The notes: a model not told the origin generated them from the sequence alone. DNA of 64,000 nt from JACTMJ01 sp964618435 (GCA_964618435.1 CAZUAX010000001.1:26342-90341); one strand, 5' to 3'; shown: positions 43,838-54,063, numbered from the stretch's first letter. Translations and numbers: made by a program.

Positions 43838-44545
43838 CTAGGAAAGGTACCGCTCAGTATTTTCGAAGCCACGCAGAGATTCGGGCGTGAGATTCCGGTA
43901 GTAGTCGTCCTTCTCAGGAACGCGGCCCGGGTAGCACTTCAGTTGCACCTCCCCCTGCTGATAGGCGGGTTGCGGATCGCTGGGATGGGGACAGTTTGCA
44001 ATCATGGCAATCACATCCATCTCTGCGCGAAGCTCTACAAAGCAGCCCGCTTGACCTACGCCGGGAACGTAGTGCAGTGTGCCATCAGGGTCCACTTCCA
44101 CCTTGGCGAAGAAGTTCAGGTTGGGCATCAGGTCGCGGCGGCTCATCCCGTGGCGACCGGCGAGTATACGGAAGTTGTCGCGAGCGTTGTTCAAGTCCTC
44201 GCGCCCGTACTTGCGCCGATTCGTCCACGAACTCGAACAGCCCAGAAGTGCGTCATGCTCGCCGCAGTTATCGCCGACGATGGTGAACAGCACCCTGCCC
44301 ATATCCGAAAACAGCAGCTTCCCTTTACCTAGTGTGGCCGTCCACTGCACCTTTACGGTGTCCGCAGCGTTGTAGCGCTCACTGGTGTCTTTTGCGTTGT
44401 AGCAAAGGAAAGGAACACCGCTGGATGCTCCCTTCAGTTCGATACGCAATACCTGCCCGCGATAGATGATCTTCGACCATCGCGCACCTTCAGGCACTAT
44501 GGTTTCCCACAACGCGGACTGCTCACTCAGGGGGGAGGAAGCCAT
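43838..44545 (-). CDS. DUF1989 urea carboxylase-associated protein (second paralogue)
   Basis: 235 residues from ATG 44545; the frame is open to 44803 but the extra 86 codons show no similarity to the family, and GAAAGG precedes 44545. Core motifs parallel the other paralogue: RGQVLRIELKGASSGVPFLC, CGEHDALLGCSSSW, NARDNFRILAGRHGMSRRDL, NLNFFAKVEVDPDGTLHYVP and MIANCPHPSDPQPAY. It is the first gene of the operon and probably forms a heteromeric enzyme with the next. Confidence 0.88.
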   Translation of the reverse strand: MASSPLSEQSALWETIVPEGARWSKIIYRGQVLRIELKGASSGVPFLCYNAKDTSERYNAADTVKVQWTATLGKGKLLFSDMGRVLFTIVGDNCGEHDALLGCSSSWTNRRKYGREDLNNARDNFRILAGRHGMSRRDLMPNLNFFAKVEVDPDGTLHYVPGVGQAGCFVELRAEMDVIAMIANCPHPSDPQPAYQQGEVQLKCYPGRVPEKDDYYRNLTPESLRGFENTERYLS

Positions 44546-45236
44546 TGGCAGTAAACCTTTCAGCCCCCCATTGCATCGCAGAAGGCTGCGCACGGAGGGC
44601 GTAACGGATGTTGAAAGTTTCCAGAAACAGGGGAATTTCGGACTGACAGGGCCGACGAAAAACTTGAGTATACACCACACCTTTTGCGGCTCCCGCTCTG
44701 TATGAACGGGCACCATTCCGGCAAGCGAGGTCACTTTCGCTTCCAGATGCCTGTTGGCCGTTTTGGCCCGCTCTTTCGAAGCAGGTGACGGATTGTCCTC
44801 CATGGCAAATACTTATCAGACAAGTGGGATGTCACAGGCTTGTAGGCCACCTCCAACGCCCCTGATCACGCTGAAACCCCTGTGGATAGGCTCTTCCGCG
44901 CATATCTCGATTACGATTCCACCGTGTGAGCGCTCCCGCGATCGAGTGTCCTCTCATCAAAAAATCTTCTGGGTTCAAAATCGGCCCGGAATTCGTTGAC
45001 GCACTTTCCAGTGCTGCAGTAGATTCAAGAAACGCACTGGGTATCGCTGCTTCCCGTCCGCAGCTAACGCGCTTACTTGTCCTCGGCGCTTTTACGTACC
45101 CCTAACTCCCTGAAGAGCATTCCCGCATCTCCCTGGCGAGACGCTGTCTCCCGTCGCGAGACTCATGGGGCCATTGGGCTCAAAGCCCTCCGTGTCCCCA
45201 AGCGACGAATTTTGACTTGTAGGGGCTTCAGCAGGT
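44546..45236. other. 691-bp divergent regulatory region
   Basis: Between the carboxylase operon (-) and the TonB receptor (+). No coding region or riboswitch consensus was recognised; I looked for the ykkC guanidine-I signature on the minus strand and did not see it. A minus-strand TATACT at 44667-44672 could be a -10 for the carboxylase operon, without a good -35. A plus-strand promoter candidate is listed separately. Confidence 0.4.
44996..45025 (+). promoter_or_regulatory. candidate promoter of the TonB receptor gene
   Basis: TTGACG (44996-45001), an 18-base spacer and TAGATT (45020-45025), about 210 bp before the receptor start. Hexamers are fair, not perfect. Confidence 0.35.
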
Positions 45237-48200
45237 ATGTCTTCTGAATTTAATTGCGCAATTTCGCGCCTTCGTCGGCAAACGCCCGGCATTCTCTTAG
45301 CGCTCGTCATGCTTCTGTCCGCGATGCTTCACGCGCAGAGCACGGCAACCCTTAGTGGAGTAGTAACCGACACTTCCGCCGCCGCAATTCCCGGCGCGAT
45401 TGTTACCGTCACCAATCGAGCAACCGGCGCCTCTCGGCGTTTTGTCAGCACGGATTCAGGGGAGTTTCTGTTCCCCCAGATGGAACCTGGCGTATACAGT
45501 GTGCGAGTGGAGAAGGATGGCTTTTCCGCTAGCCAGCGTGAAGAAGTCCGCTTGCAGGTAGCGGTGGCTTCCACCCTCGAGATCGAGATGGAAGTCGGGC
45601 AGATCGGTGAGACCATCAGCGTGGTGGAAGACGCGCTTGTGCTGAACACCACGGACGCCACCATGGGCAACCCTTTCACGGAGACCCAGGTTCGCCAATT
45701 GCCCTTGCTCACCCGCAACGTGGTGGAATTGCTCAGCCTGCAGCCTGGCGTCACCGCCACCGGTGAAGTGATGGGTGGACGCCGCGACCAGAACAACATT
45801 ACCCTAGATGGCGTAGACGCAAATGACAATCAGAATGCCGGCGTTCAGCGCTTCGGCCCGGGTAACGGATCCAATGCGGGAACCCCAGGAGACCGCGGCT
45901 TCACGGCCGCACTGCCTGTGCCACTCGATTCCGTTCAAGAGTTTCGCGTTACCACCGGTGGCATGCTTGCAGGACAAGGCCGCTCCTCCGGCGGACAGGT
46001 TTCGCTTGTTACCAAGAGCGGGTCAAACGATTACCACGGTTCGCTCTACGAGTTCCACCGAAACACAGCCACCGCGGCAAACAATTGGTTCAGCAACCGG
46101 GCAGGCATTCCCCGCGAGGCGCTTATCCGCAACCAGTTTGGCGGCTCGATTGGCGGAAAGATCATCAAGGATCGCGTCTTCTTCTTCACCAATATTGAGA
46201 AGCGGATTGACCGCAGCGCCACGGCGCTCACTCGCACAGTGCCCACCGAAACCCTAAAGCAGGGTATTGTGCGCATACGCGATAACCGCGGCACCATCCA
46301 CAGCCTCAGCCCGGCGCAGGTTCGCCAAATTGATCCACTCGGCATCGGTATCAACACCAACGTGATGAACCTGCTGCAGGCCTATCCGTCTGGAAACGAC
46401 GATGCGATCGCCTCTGACCGGGGCGTCAACTTCAGCGGCCTGCGCTTCAATGCACCCTTCACCCTGGATCATCTGGTCTATGTGGCGAAGATGGATTTCG
46501 TACTCGACAAACAGAGTAACCACACCGTTGCACTGCGCGGCACCCTTACCGACAACACGGAAGACCGCTCCGGCGCGCTCGCGCAGTTCCCGGGGCAGGA
46601 AGCCCAAGGCAAATTCCTCAACAACTCGCGAGGCCTTTCGGCCCGCTACACGGGTGTGCTGCGCCCCAATCTGGTTAACACGTTCAACTTCGGCCTCACC
46701 CGTCTTGGTTTCGAGCAGACGGGCGTCCTGGGTGACCGCTTTGGCTTTGACTCCATAAGCGACTTTCAGAACTTCGGCGCACGTCCCTCAAACCGTGTGC
46801 TTCCCACTTACAACATCGTCAATGACATCACCTGGATTAAGGGCACGCACACCGTCGGCGCGGGAGTCAATTTCCGCATTATCCGCAACCGTCTCAACAA
46901 TTACGCAAACTCCTTCCGCAGCTTTGGTTTCAGCCGCAATACGCTGGCCGGTTTAGGTTCCGATATCAATACCAGCGTGGTGAATTTCCTGAGGACTTCC
47001 ACCGGTGACTCTGGCCTGGCTCTTGCCGACGCGCCAAACACCGCGCGTGCCTTTGGAGTTGCCCTTGGCGTCATCAACCAGTTCAGCGGTACCTATAACT
47101 ACGAGCGCGATGGCAGCGCACTGGCTTTCGGATTGCCGATTGCGCGCGAGTTTGCCTCCAACGAATACGAGTTCTATCTCCAGGACCAGTGGCGCGCCCG
47201 CAACGACCTTACGCTTACCTTCGGTGTCCGATACTCGAACTCCACCGTGCCGTGGGAAACCAGCGGCACCCAGGTGGGCACCACCAGCGGTGTCGATGTG
47301 TATTTCGCTGAGCGTCTCGCTGCCATGGCAGGTGGCATCTCCGGAGCAGCCATGCCCAACGCTGCACTCACGTACGACCTGAACGGTCCCATCAACAATC
47401 GTCCGGGCTGGTTCAGCCGCGACAACAACAACTGGAGCCCGCGCTTCGGCTTCGCCTGGAACCCCAAGGCCGCTTCTGGCTCATTTCTGGAAAAGCTGTG
47501 GGGCAAGTCCGGCGTGCTGCGCGGATCCTTCGCGCTGATGTACGACCGCTACGGCGCTGACCTAGTGACCGTATTCGACCGCACCGGTTCTCCCGGTCTC
47601 GCTAACAGCGTCACGCAACCGTTCAATACAAACTTCAGCACGTCGGCGCGCTACGATGGCGTAAACTTCCCGGCGCTTCCGGCTGCTCCGCAGGGAGGCT
47701 ATCCCTTCACGCCCCCAACCATCCTTGGTGGATTTAATAGCGGCATCGGCATTTCGCCCGACCTCAAGGCCCCCTATTCCATGCTCATCAACATGAGCTA
47801 CGGCCGCGAGATTGCGGGCGGCATGATGTTGGACTTGGGCTACGTGGGCCGTCTTTCGCGGGGAACCCTGCTACAGAGGGATAGCTTCCAGCCGCTTACC
47901 CGCTTCCGCGATCCAGCCTCCGGGCAAACTTGGACGGAGGCTTCCGCCATCCTACGGAACCTCAACGACCAAGGCATCACGCCAGCGATGGTACGGGCCA
48001 ATCCTTCGCTAGTGCCGGCGATTCCCTTCTTTGAGAACATGTTTGCGCCGCTTGCCAATTCGCTCCACAACGGCAGCGCCACGGCCAATTATCACACCAT
48101 TACCTACGGCACCTATGCCGGCAGTGAGTTGGATGGCTTGAACTACGTCGATCGCGAGAGCCAGCGCAATGCCCTGTTCCCCAACTGCGCGGTTGTCACT

Positions 48201-49016
48201 GGATGTAATACGTTCTTTGCTCTGCAGAACGCAGGCATGCAGACCTGGACCAACGCGGGCTTTGCCAACTTCCACGGCATGACTCTCGCACTGCGCCGCC
48301 CGCTTTCCCGCGGCCTTGCATGGGACTTCAACTACACGTGGAGCCACTCCATTGACAACTCGTCAGCCGTCGAGTCCGGAGCCGGCACCGGTGGAGCCAT
48401 CATCCAGGATTCCTTCGACTATTCCAGCTTCCGCGGCAGCTCGGATTTTGACATCCGCCACAACGTCACTGCCAATACGGTCTACGAACTGCCCTTCGGC
48501 AAAAACAAGCGCTTCCTCGGCGGCGCGGGTGGGTTCCTGAACCAGATTGTTGGTGGCTGGGAAATCGGCGTCATCGGCCGTTACAACTCGGCGCTACCAA
48601 CCACCATCAGCAACGCTGGATTCTACCCGACAAACTACCTCAGTTCGGCCATTGCAATCCGCAAGCCGGGCACCAACACGCAGTCGCAGATCGGGTTCAA
48701 CGACTCGGGAAACCCCTCGGTATTCCCCTCGCGCAGCGCGATTAACGACTTCACCGGCCAGTTTCCTGGCCAGACCGGCGCTCGCGCAATCATCCGATTG
48801 AACTCCATGGTGAACTTCGACACTAACTTTGCGAAGCGCTTTTTCCTGCCCTTTGAAGGTCACTCGTTGCAGTTGCGCGGTGAGATGTTTAACGCCTTCA
48901 ATAACGTAAACTTCACTAGTCCCGTACTGCGCCTTGATCGTCCCGCGCAGTTTGGTGAATTCCAGCAGGCCATGCCCGCCCGCGTGGTGCAGTTTGCGCT
49001 TCGCTACGAGTTTTAG
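45237..49016 (+). CDS. Oar-like TonB-dependent outer-membrane receptor
   Basis: 1259 residues. Signal peptide at about 1-33, carboxypeptidase-regulatory-like domain at about 36-115 (ATLSGVVTDTSAAAIPGAIV, SGEFLFPQMEPGVYSVRVEK), plug at about 125-250 (NVVELLSLQPGVTATGEVMG, RDQNNITLDGVDAND), then a large beta-barrel with long loops ending in the outer-membrane signature FALRYEF. Such receptors are highly multiplied in Solibacter-type genomes and import polymers or bind ligands; the substrate is unknown. It is followed by a strong hairpin and stands apart from the next gene, though its position before the DUF1549/1553 and DUF1501 genes is suggestive of a shared polymer-use locus. Confidence 0.92.
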   Translation: MSSEFNCAISRLRRQTPGILLALVMLLSAMLHAQSTATLSGVVTDTSAAAIPGAIVTVTNRATGASRRFVSTDSGEFLFPQMEPGVYSVRVEKDGFSASQREEVRLQVAVASTLEIEMEVGQIGETISVVEDALVLNTTDATMGNPFTETQVRQLPLLTRNVVELLSLQPGVTATGEVMGGRRDQNNITLDGVDANDNQNAGVQRFGPGNGSNAGTPGDRGFTAALPVPLDSVQEFRVTTGGMLAGQGRSSGGQVSLVTKSGSNDYHGSLYEFHRNTATAANNWFSNRAGIPREALIRNQFGGSIGGKIIKDRVFFFTNIEKRIDRSATALTRTVPTETLKQGIVRIRDNRGTIHSLSPAQVRQIDPLGIGINTNVMNLLQAYPSGNDDAIASDRGVNFSGLRFNAPFTLDHLVYVAKMDFVLDKQSNHTVALRGTLTDNTEDRSGALAQFPGQEAQGKFLNNSRGLSARYTGVLRPNLVNTFNFGLTRLGFEQTGVLGDRFGFDSISDFQNFGARPSNRVLPTYNIVNDITWIKGTHTVGAGVNFRIIRNRLNNYANSFRSFGFSRNTLAGLGSDINTSVVNFLRTSTGDSGLALADAPNTARAFGVALGVINQFSGTYNYERDGSALAFGLPIAREFASNEYEFYLQDQWRARNDLTLTFGVRYSNSTVPWETSGTQVGTTSGVDVYFAERLAAMAGGISGAAMPNAALTYDLNGPINNRPGWFSRDNNNWSPRFGFAWNPKAASGSFLEKLWGKSGVLRGSFALMYDRYGADLVTVFDRTGSPGLANSVTQPFNTNFSTSARYDGVNFPALPAAPQGGYPFTPPTILGGFNSGIGISPDLKAPYSMLINMSYGREIAGGMMLDLGYVGRLSRGTLLQRDSFQPLTRFRDPASGQTWTEASAILRNLNDQGITPAMVRANPSLVPAIPFFENMFAPLANSLHNGSATANYHTITYGTYAGSELDGLNYVDRESQRNALFPNCAVVTGCNTFFALQNAGMQTWTNAGFANFHGMTLALRRPLSRGLAWDFNYTWSHSIDNSSAVESGAGTGGAIIQDSFDYSSFRGSSDFDIRHNVTANTVYELPFGKNKRFLGGAGGFLNQIVGGWEIGVIGRYNSALPTTISNAGFYPTNYLSSAIAIRKPGTNTQSQIGFNDSGNPSVFPSRSAINDFTGQFPGQTGARAIIRLNSMVNFDTNFAKRFFLPFEGHSLQLRGEMFNAFNNVNFTSPVLRLDRPAQFGEFQQAMPARVVQFALRYEF

Positions 49017-49047
49017 TTTCGACCTAGCCGTACACAAGGGACACAAT

Positions 49048-49083
49048 CGAGGGATGGCTGAAGTTCATTTCAGCCATCCCTCG
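49048..49083 (+). terminator. strong terminator hairpin after the TonB receptor gene
   Basis: Perfect 15-base arms CGAGGGATGGCTGAA and its complement around a 6-base loop, 32 bp past the stop codon. No T-run follows. Confidence 0.75.
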
Positions 49084-49348
49084 CCATTGACCCCGGCCAT
49101 GTCGGACCAGTACGATAAGGAAGTCGATGGGTAACCTTGTTTGCCATCGTTCCTTCCCGCGGACTCCCCGTCACCGAGTTCCCTTCGTTGCCTTGCAGCC
49201 AACCACGTAGCAGTCTCTAGCGTTTCCAATTTTCGCCAGCTCGTCCTTCTGGCGCCTGTGTTATGGGCCTCCGCATTCTTTCGCATGCGGATCCGCCTTA
49301 ACGTCATCTCTGAAAGCCGTGCGTCGATGCGGCAGGGGTACCTGGGGA
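49084..49348. other. interval between TonB receptor terminator and DUF1549/1553 gene
   Basis: No supported gene or repeat. It presumably holds the promoter for the next two genes, but no convincing hexamer pair was found. Confidence 0.4.
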
Positions 49349-52300
49349 ATGTTTTCGGAAGTCAAGTTTTTCTTCGAACGCGCTAGCCGCCGGCTGAATC
49401 GCCGAGCTTTCGTGGTCCATGCCGCCTTTGCACTGTTCGCCGCGATGGCGGTTTCAACGGTCGCTGCACAGTCTGACCCCGCCACCGAAGAGTTTTTCGA
49501 AGCCAAAGTACGTCCGGTCTTGGCCAAAAACTGCTTCGCCTGTCACACGAAGTCCGCGCTATCGGGCCTTCGCATGGATTCGCGCGAGGCGCTCCTGAGC
49601 GGCGGCAAGCGTGGGCCTTCGCTGGTGCCAGGCGACCCGGCCAAGAGCCTTATCATCACCGCCATCCAGCACGCTGACCCGGGCCTGAAGATGCCCATGG
49701 GCAACAAACTGCCCGACGCCGACATTGAGGTGATCACCGCTTGGGTGAAGGCTGGTGCTGTGTGGCCCGCACCCAAAGAAGTCCGCAAGGAGGACGATGG
49801 CTTTAAGCTCACCAAGGAGCAACGTGAGTTCTGGAGTTTCCGCGCCATTTCCAAGCCCACTTCGCCCACGCCTAAGGATAAGGATTGGGCGGGGTCTGAA
49901 ATCGACCGCTTCATTCGCGCTCGTCAAGAAGCGGAAGGACTCACGCCCGCGCCACTCGCTGATCGCGCCACTCTTATCCGTCGTGTTACCCTCGATGTCA
50001 CCGGTCTTTTGCCCACCGCTGAGGAAGTGGACGCCTTCGTGAACGACAAAACCGCGAATGCCTACGAAAAGCTGGTGGACCGGCTGCTCACCTCCCCGGC
50101 CTATGGCGAACGCTGGGCGCGACACTGGCTGGACGTGATGCGCTACGCAGAAGATGACCCCCGCGGTCTTGCTCCCCGTCTGCGTGGCTATATGCCCTAC
50201 GACAACGCCTACCTCTACCGCGATTGGGTGGTGAAGGCGCTGAACAACGATATGCCCTTTGAGCAATTCGCTCGCGCCCAGCTTGCTGCTGACCACATGG
50301 ACGTGAAGGTACAGGCACGCTGGCTGCCCGCACTTGGCGCACTCGGAAATGGCGTGTGGACCTACGATATCGCCGAAGTCCCCGTGGCCCGAGCCGATGA
50401 GCGGCACGACCGCATCGACGTGGTTACCCGTGGATTCCTGGGACTCACCGTTGCTTGCGCCCGCTGCCACGATCATAAGTTCGACCCCATCTCGCAGAAG
50501 GACTACTACGCCATCGGTGGCGTCTTCAATTCCAGCGAATATCGCGAATACCCCATGGTGCCCGCAAAGGTGGTGGACGCCTGGCAAAAGCAGGACGCTT
50601 TCATCAAGGAAAAAGAAGCCGCCATCTCCGAATTCATACAGGCTGAAAGTAAACAGTTGGGGTATGTGCTCGCTACCCGCATTGCCGATTATTTGGTGGC
50701 GGCATGGAAAACGGAGGCAGACGAGAAGCTGGATGTCGCCACTGTGGCCAATTCCGAGAAGCTGGACTTTGAACTGCTTAGCCGTGTGGTCCGGTTCATG
50801 AAGAAGGAACCGAAACACTATCCGTACCTGAAGCCCTGGCAGGACTTTCTCCGGAAAGGCGGAACGGATAAGGATGCGCGCCGAGTTGCGGAAGCCTTCC
50901 AGAAAGAACTGCTCTCGGTCGTCGCGGAACAGCGAAAGCTCGAAGAAGAGAATGACTTGATCTTCGCCCGTAGTGGCTTAAAGAAGCGCCGTCAGCGTCC
51001 GCAGAAGCCCAACGAGTTCAAAACCGATGATGATTTCTGTCCGGGTTGCGGGTTGGAGTACAAAACCCTCCCCCTCGAAAAAATGAACCTCTATACCGAT
51101 GTCTTCACGCGGGACCTGGATGGGGGCGACGAAATGAACATTGCCGCCCGCAAGCCTGGATTACTCGCATTCCGCGGATACGGCCTGGAGCGCTTCATGA
51201 GTGACGACCGTCGCACCTACATGAACGAACGCCAGGCGGAAATCGCGAAGCTTCGCAAAGAACTCGGCGACAGCTATCCTTATGTCCACGGCGTTGCCGA
51301 CCTTGAGAAGCCCGAGAACCTCCGTCTGGCAATCCGCGGCAATCCCAAGGAACTTGGCGACGAAGTCCCCCGGCGATTCCTGGAAGTGCTTGTGGACGGC
51401 ACACCCGAACCTTTCCGAAAGGGCAGTGGCCGCATGGAGCTGGCGGACGCCATCGTCAACCACCCCATCACCGCCCGCGTTTTCGTCAACCGTATCTGGA
51501 AGTGGCACTTCGGCACTGGACTTGTAGACACCGCCAGTAACTTTGGTTTCGCCGGTGAGCGCCCCTCCAATCCGGAACTGCTGGAATACCTCGCCTGGCG
51601 ATTCCGCGACTCAGGTGGGAAACTGAAGCCTCTCCAAAAGGAGATTCTGATGAGCCGCGCCTACCAGCTTGCCAGCGCAACGGTACCGGCTAGCGAGGCC
51701 AAGGATGGCGCCAATCGCTATCATTGGCGCTTCGCTCCGCAACGGCTGAGCGCGGAACAGATCTGGGATGGTCTCCTGCAGGTTTCCGGCAATCTGGAGC
51801 CCAAACTGTATGGCCCCTCCAGCAAACTTGATGCCTCCATGAAGCGACGTGCGCTCTATGGGAAGGTCAGTCGCTTCCAGTTGGACGAGTACCTGCAGAT
51901 CTTCGACTTCCCAAACCCAAACATCACCGCGGAGCAGCGCTTCAGCTCGAACGTCCCCGCGCAGCAGTTGTTCTTCCTGAATTCTCCCTTTATCGCTAAA
52001 CAGGCACAGACTATTGCGGACAAGGTATCGGAAAAGCACCTTCGGGATGAAGACCGTATCGAATTGACCTATCGCATGATCCACCAGCGCAAGCCCACTT
52101 CCGAGGAAGTGCGGCTAGGTATCGCCTATCTGGCGGCGGAACGCGAAAAGGTTGCTGAGGAGAGGCGCAAGAAGCTTCTGGAAGGTGGGAAGAAAGAGGG
52201 TCCTGCTGCTAAGGAAGCTGCGCCCGAAACCAAGCCTGAGGAAGCGCCGGAGCCCATGCCGTCCGCCGCTGGTCTGGCAAAGCCCGCGCCAGTCCCCTAC

Positions 52301-52522
52301 GACCCACAGGCATCTACTACCGCGGAGGAAGCGCAGGCGGAATCAAAGGCTGCGCCGGAGGCAAAGCCCGCTGCCGCTGAGGCGGAGAAGCCCGAAAAGG
52401 CATGGGACTTGAAAGTTGCACCGGTCAAGAAGACCAACGAAGAGGGGCCAGCACAACTCACGCCTTGGGCCCGCTACGTGCGTGTGCTGCTGAGTTCCAA
52501 CGAGTTTCGTTACGTGCGCTAG
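49349..52522 (+). CDS. cytochrome c-like/DUF1549/DUF1553 (planctomycete-type) exported protein
   Basis: 1057 residues from ATG 49349; an ATG ten codons earlier is also in frame. Signal peptide to about residue 41. The PSCyt1 heme-binding motif is CFACH (Cys62, Cys65, His66). DUF1549 follows at about 140-350 (DRFIRARQEAEGLTPAPLAD, VACARCHDHKFDPI) and DUF1553 at about 690-860 (NHPITARVFVNRIWKWHFGT). An Ala/Pro/Glu/Lys-rich stretch of about 90 residues splits the DUF1553 end from its conserved terminal LTPWARYVRVLLSSNEFRYV. The function of the family is not established; members are linked to degradation of complex polymers. It lies 82 bp before the DUF1501 gene, its usual partner. Confidence 0.9.
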   Translation: MFSEVKFFFERASRRLNRRAFVVHAAFALFAAMAVSTVAAQSDPATEEFFEAKVRPVLAKNCFACHTKSALSGLRMDSREALLSGGKRGPSLVPGDPAKSLIITAIQHADPGLKMPMGNKLPDADIEVITAWVKAGAVWPAPKEVRKEDDGFKLTKEQREFWSFRAISKPTSPTPKDKDWAGSEIDRFIRARQEAEGLTPAPLADRATLIRRVTLDVTGLLPTAEEVDAFVNDKTANAYEKLVDRLLTSPAYGERWARHWLDVMRYAEDDPRGLAPRLRGYMPYDNAYLYRDWVVKALNNDMPFEQFARAQLAADHMDVKVQARWLPALGALGNGVWTYDIAEVPVARADERHDRIDVVTRGFLGLTVACARCHDHKFDPISQKDYYAIGGVFNSSEYREYPMVPAKVVDAWQKQDAFIKEKEAAISEFIQAESKQLGYVLATRIADYLVAAWKTEADEKLDVATVANSEKLDFELLSRVVRFMKKEPKHYPYLKPWQDFLRKGGTDKDARRVAEAFQKELLSVVAEQRKLEEENDLIFARSGLKKRRQRPQKPNEFKTDDDFCPGCGLEYKTLPLEKMNLYTDVFTRDLDGGDEMNIAARKPGLLAFRGYGLERFMSDDRRTYMNERQAEIAKLRKELGDSYPYVHGVADLEKPENLRLAIRGNPKELGDEVPRRFLEVLVDGTPEPFRKGSGRMELADAIVNHPITARVFVNRIWKWHFGTGLVDTASNFGFAGERPSNPELLEYLAWRFRDSGGKLKPLQKEILMSRAYQLASATVPASEAKDGANRYHWRFAPQRLSAEQIWDGLLQVSGNLEPKLYGPSSKLDASMKRRALYGKVSRFQLDEYLQIFDFPNPNITAEQRFSSNVPAQQLFFLNSPFIAKQAQTIADKVSEKHLRDEDRIELTYRMIHQRKPTSEEVRLGIAYLAAEREKVAEERRKKLLEGGKKEGPAAKEAAPETKPEEAPEPMPSAAGLAKPAPVPYDPQASTTAEEAQAESKAAPEAKPAAAEAEKPEKAWDLKVAPVKKTNEEGPAQLTPWARYVRVLLSSNEFRYVR

Positions 52523-52603
52523 CGCCCCAAATACCGCTAACCCTTGAACTGTTCGATGCGTCCGCGCGGATGCTCAGATGATCGCTAAGGAGAACTGGAC
52601 ACG

Positions 52604-54055
52604 ATGAGTTGTTTACGCCGAGAGACTCCGCTCAGCCGTCGCGAGGCTCTGCGCCGCGTTGGCGCTGGATTTGGGATGACCGCCTTTGCCTCTATGCTTG
52701 CCAATCCGGTTGCGCAGGCAGCTTCTTCCTTTGAGCCTTCCATAGGTGCGCTGGGGGGAAAGCTTCACCACAAGCCCCGGGCAAAGCGCGTCATTTTCCT
52801 CTTCATGAACGGTGGACTGTCCCAGGTGGATAGCTTCGACTACAAGCCCAAACTGCAGGAGTATCACGGCAAACCATTACCGGAAGGTGAGGTGAAAACA
52901 GAGCGCAAGACTGGCGCCCTGTTGGGCTCCCCCTTCAAATGGAAGCAGTATGGCCAGTCCGGCAAGATGGTAAGCGAACTCTTCCCTTATGTGGGAGAGA
53001 TGGTGGACGACATCTGCTTTGTCTCTTCCTGCTGGACCGACATTCCCAACCACGAGCCTTCGCTCACCATGATGAACACCGGCCACACCCAGGTGGGTCG
53101 CCCGTCCATCGGGTCATGGATCACCTATGGCCTTGGTGTTGAGAATCAAAACCTGCCTGGCTACGTGGTGCTCTGTCCCGATGTTCCTACCACCATCGGA
53201 CCTCCCTTGTGGAGTTCCGCCTTTCTCTCGCCTGTCACCCAGGGAACCTACATCTCAGACAAGGTGGAGCTGAAGGATTTCGACCCCAAAAAGGTGCTCC
53301 CCTATCTTGATCCAGGTAAGGTGGAGCGCGCTGTCCAGCGTCGCGACCTTGACCTTCTCTCTAAACTGAATCGCATGAGGATGGAGGAAGTGCAGGGCGC
53401 TGACCCGGAAATGGAAGCCGCCGTCAAAAATATGGAGACGGCTTACCTTATGCAGACAGAGGCACCCGATGTGTTTGACCTGCGCAAGGAAAGCAAGGAG
53501 ACCCTGGAGATGTATGGCGACGGCAGCACTGCCCGTGGCTGCTTGATGGCTGTTCGTCTCGTAGAACGCGGCGTGCGTATGGTGCAGGTTTACTACGCGA
53601 AAGGCGACCCCTGGGACGCCCATGGCGATATCCAGGCGCATCGCAAAAATGCCAAGGACTCGGATCAACCCTTCGCCGCCGTCATCAAGGATCTGAAACA
53701 GCGCGGGCTGTTCGAGGACACCCTGGTGATTTGTGGTAGCGAGTTCGGCCGCACCCCGGTAATGGAAACCGGCGGTGGTGGTGCGCAAGGCCGTATCCAG
53801 AATGGCCGGGATCACAATCCCTTCGGATTCACAGTGTGGATGGCCGGCGGGGGCATCAAGGGAGGCATGACCTACGGAAAGACCGATGAGTTCGGCTTCC
53901 GCGCCATCGAAAAGCCGACCCACGTTCACGATCTGCAGGCCACCATCCTTCACCTGCTGGGCATTGACCACACAAAGCTCACCTATCGCTACAGCGGAAG
54001 AGATTTCCGGCTTACCGATGTCGCGGGCGAAGTAATTCACGACATCATCGCGTAA
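52604..54055 (+). CDS. DUF1501 exported protein (sulfatase-like fold)
   Basis: 483 residues with a twin-arginine-type leader (LSRREALRRVGAGFGMTAFA). DUF1501 landmarks: KRVIFLFMNGGLSQVDSFDY, GYVVLCPDVPTTIGPPLWSS, LVERGVRMVQVYY, LVICGSEFGRTPVMETGGGG and GRDHNPFGFTVWMAGGGIKG. The family is related to alkaline phosphatase/sulfatase enzymes and is nearly always encoded after a DUF1549/1553 gene, as here. A Tat-exported hydrolase cofunctioning with that cytochrome-like protein is likely; the substrate is not known. Confidence 0.92.
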   Translation: MSCLRRETPLSRREALRRVGAGFGMTAFASMLANPVAQAASSFEPSIGALGGKLHHKPRAKRVIFLFMNGGLSQVDSFDYKPKLQEYHGKPLPEGEVKTERKTGALLGSPFKWKQYGQSGKMVSELFPYVGEMVDDICFVSSCWTDIPNHEPSLTMMNTGHTQVGRPSIGSWITYGLGVENQNLPGYVVLCPDVPTTIGPPLWSSAFLSPVTQGTYISDKVELKDFDPKKVLPYLDPGKVERAVQRRDLDLLSKLNRMRMEEVQGADPEMEAAVKNMETAYLMQTEAPDVFDLRKESKETLEMYGDGSTARGCLMAVRLVERGVRMVQVYYAKGDPWDAHGDIQAHRKNAKDSDQPFAAVIKDLKQRGLFEDTLVICGSEFGRTPVMETGGGGAQGRIQNGRDHNPFGFTVWMAGGGIKGGMTYGKTDEFGFRAIEKPTHVHDLQATILHLLGIDHTKLTYRYSGRDFRLTDVAGEVIHDIIA

Positions 54056-54063
54056 CGGCCAGG

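Noticed and set aside
44546..44803. N-terminal extension of the second DUF1989 protein, or a ykkC guanidine riboswitch
   Set aside because: The 86 extra codons do not look like the family and a ribosome site precedes ATG 44545. I also failed to find the conserved riboswitch core on the minus strand.
49559..50818. A 419-codon minus-strand open frame
   Set aside because: Antisense of the DUF1549 region, which itself carries a convincing protein with motifs.
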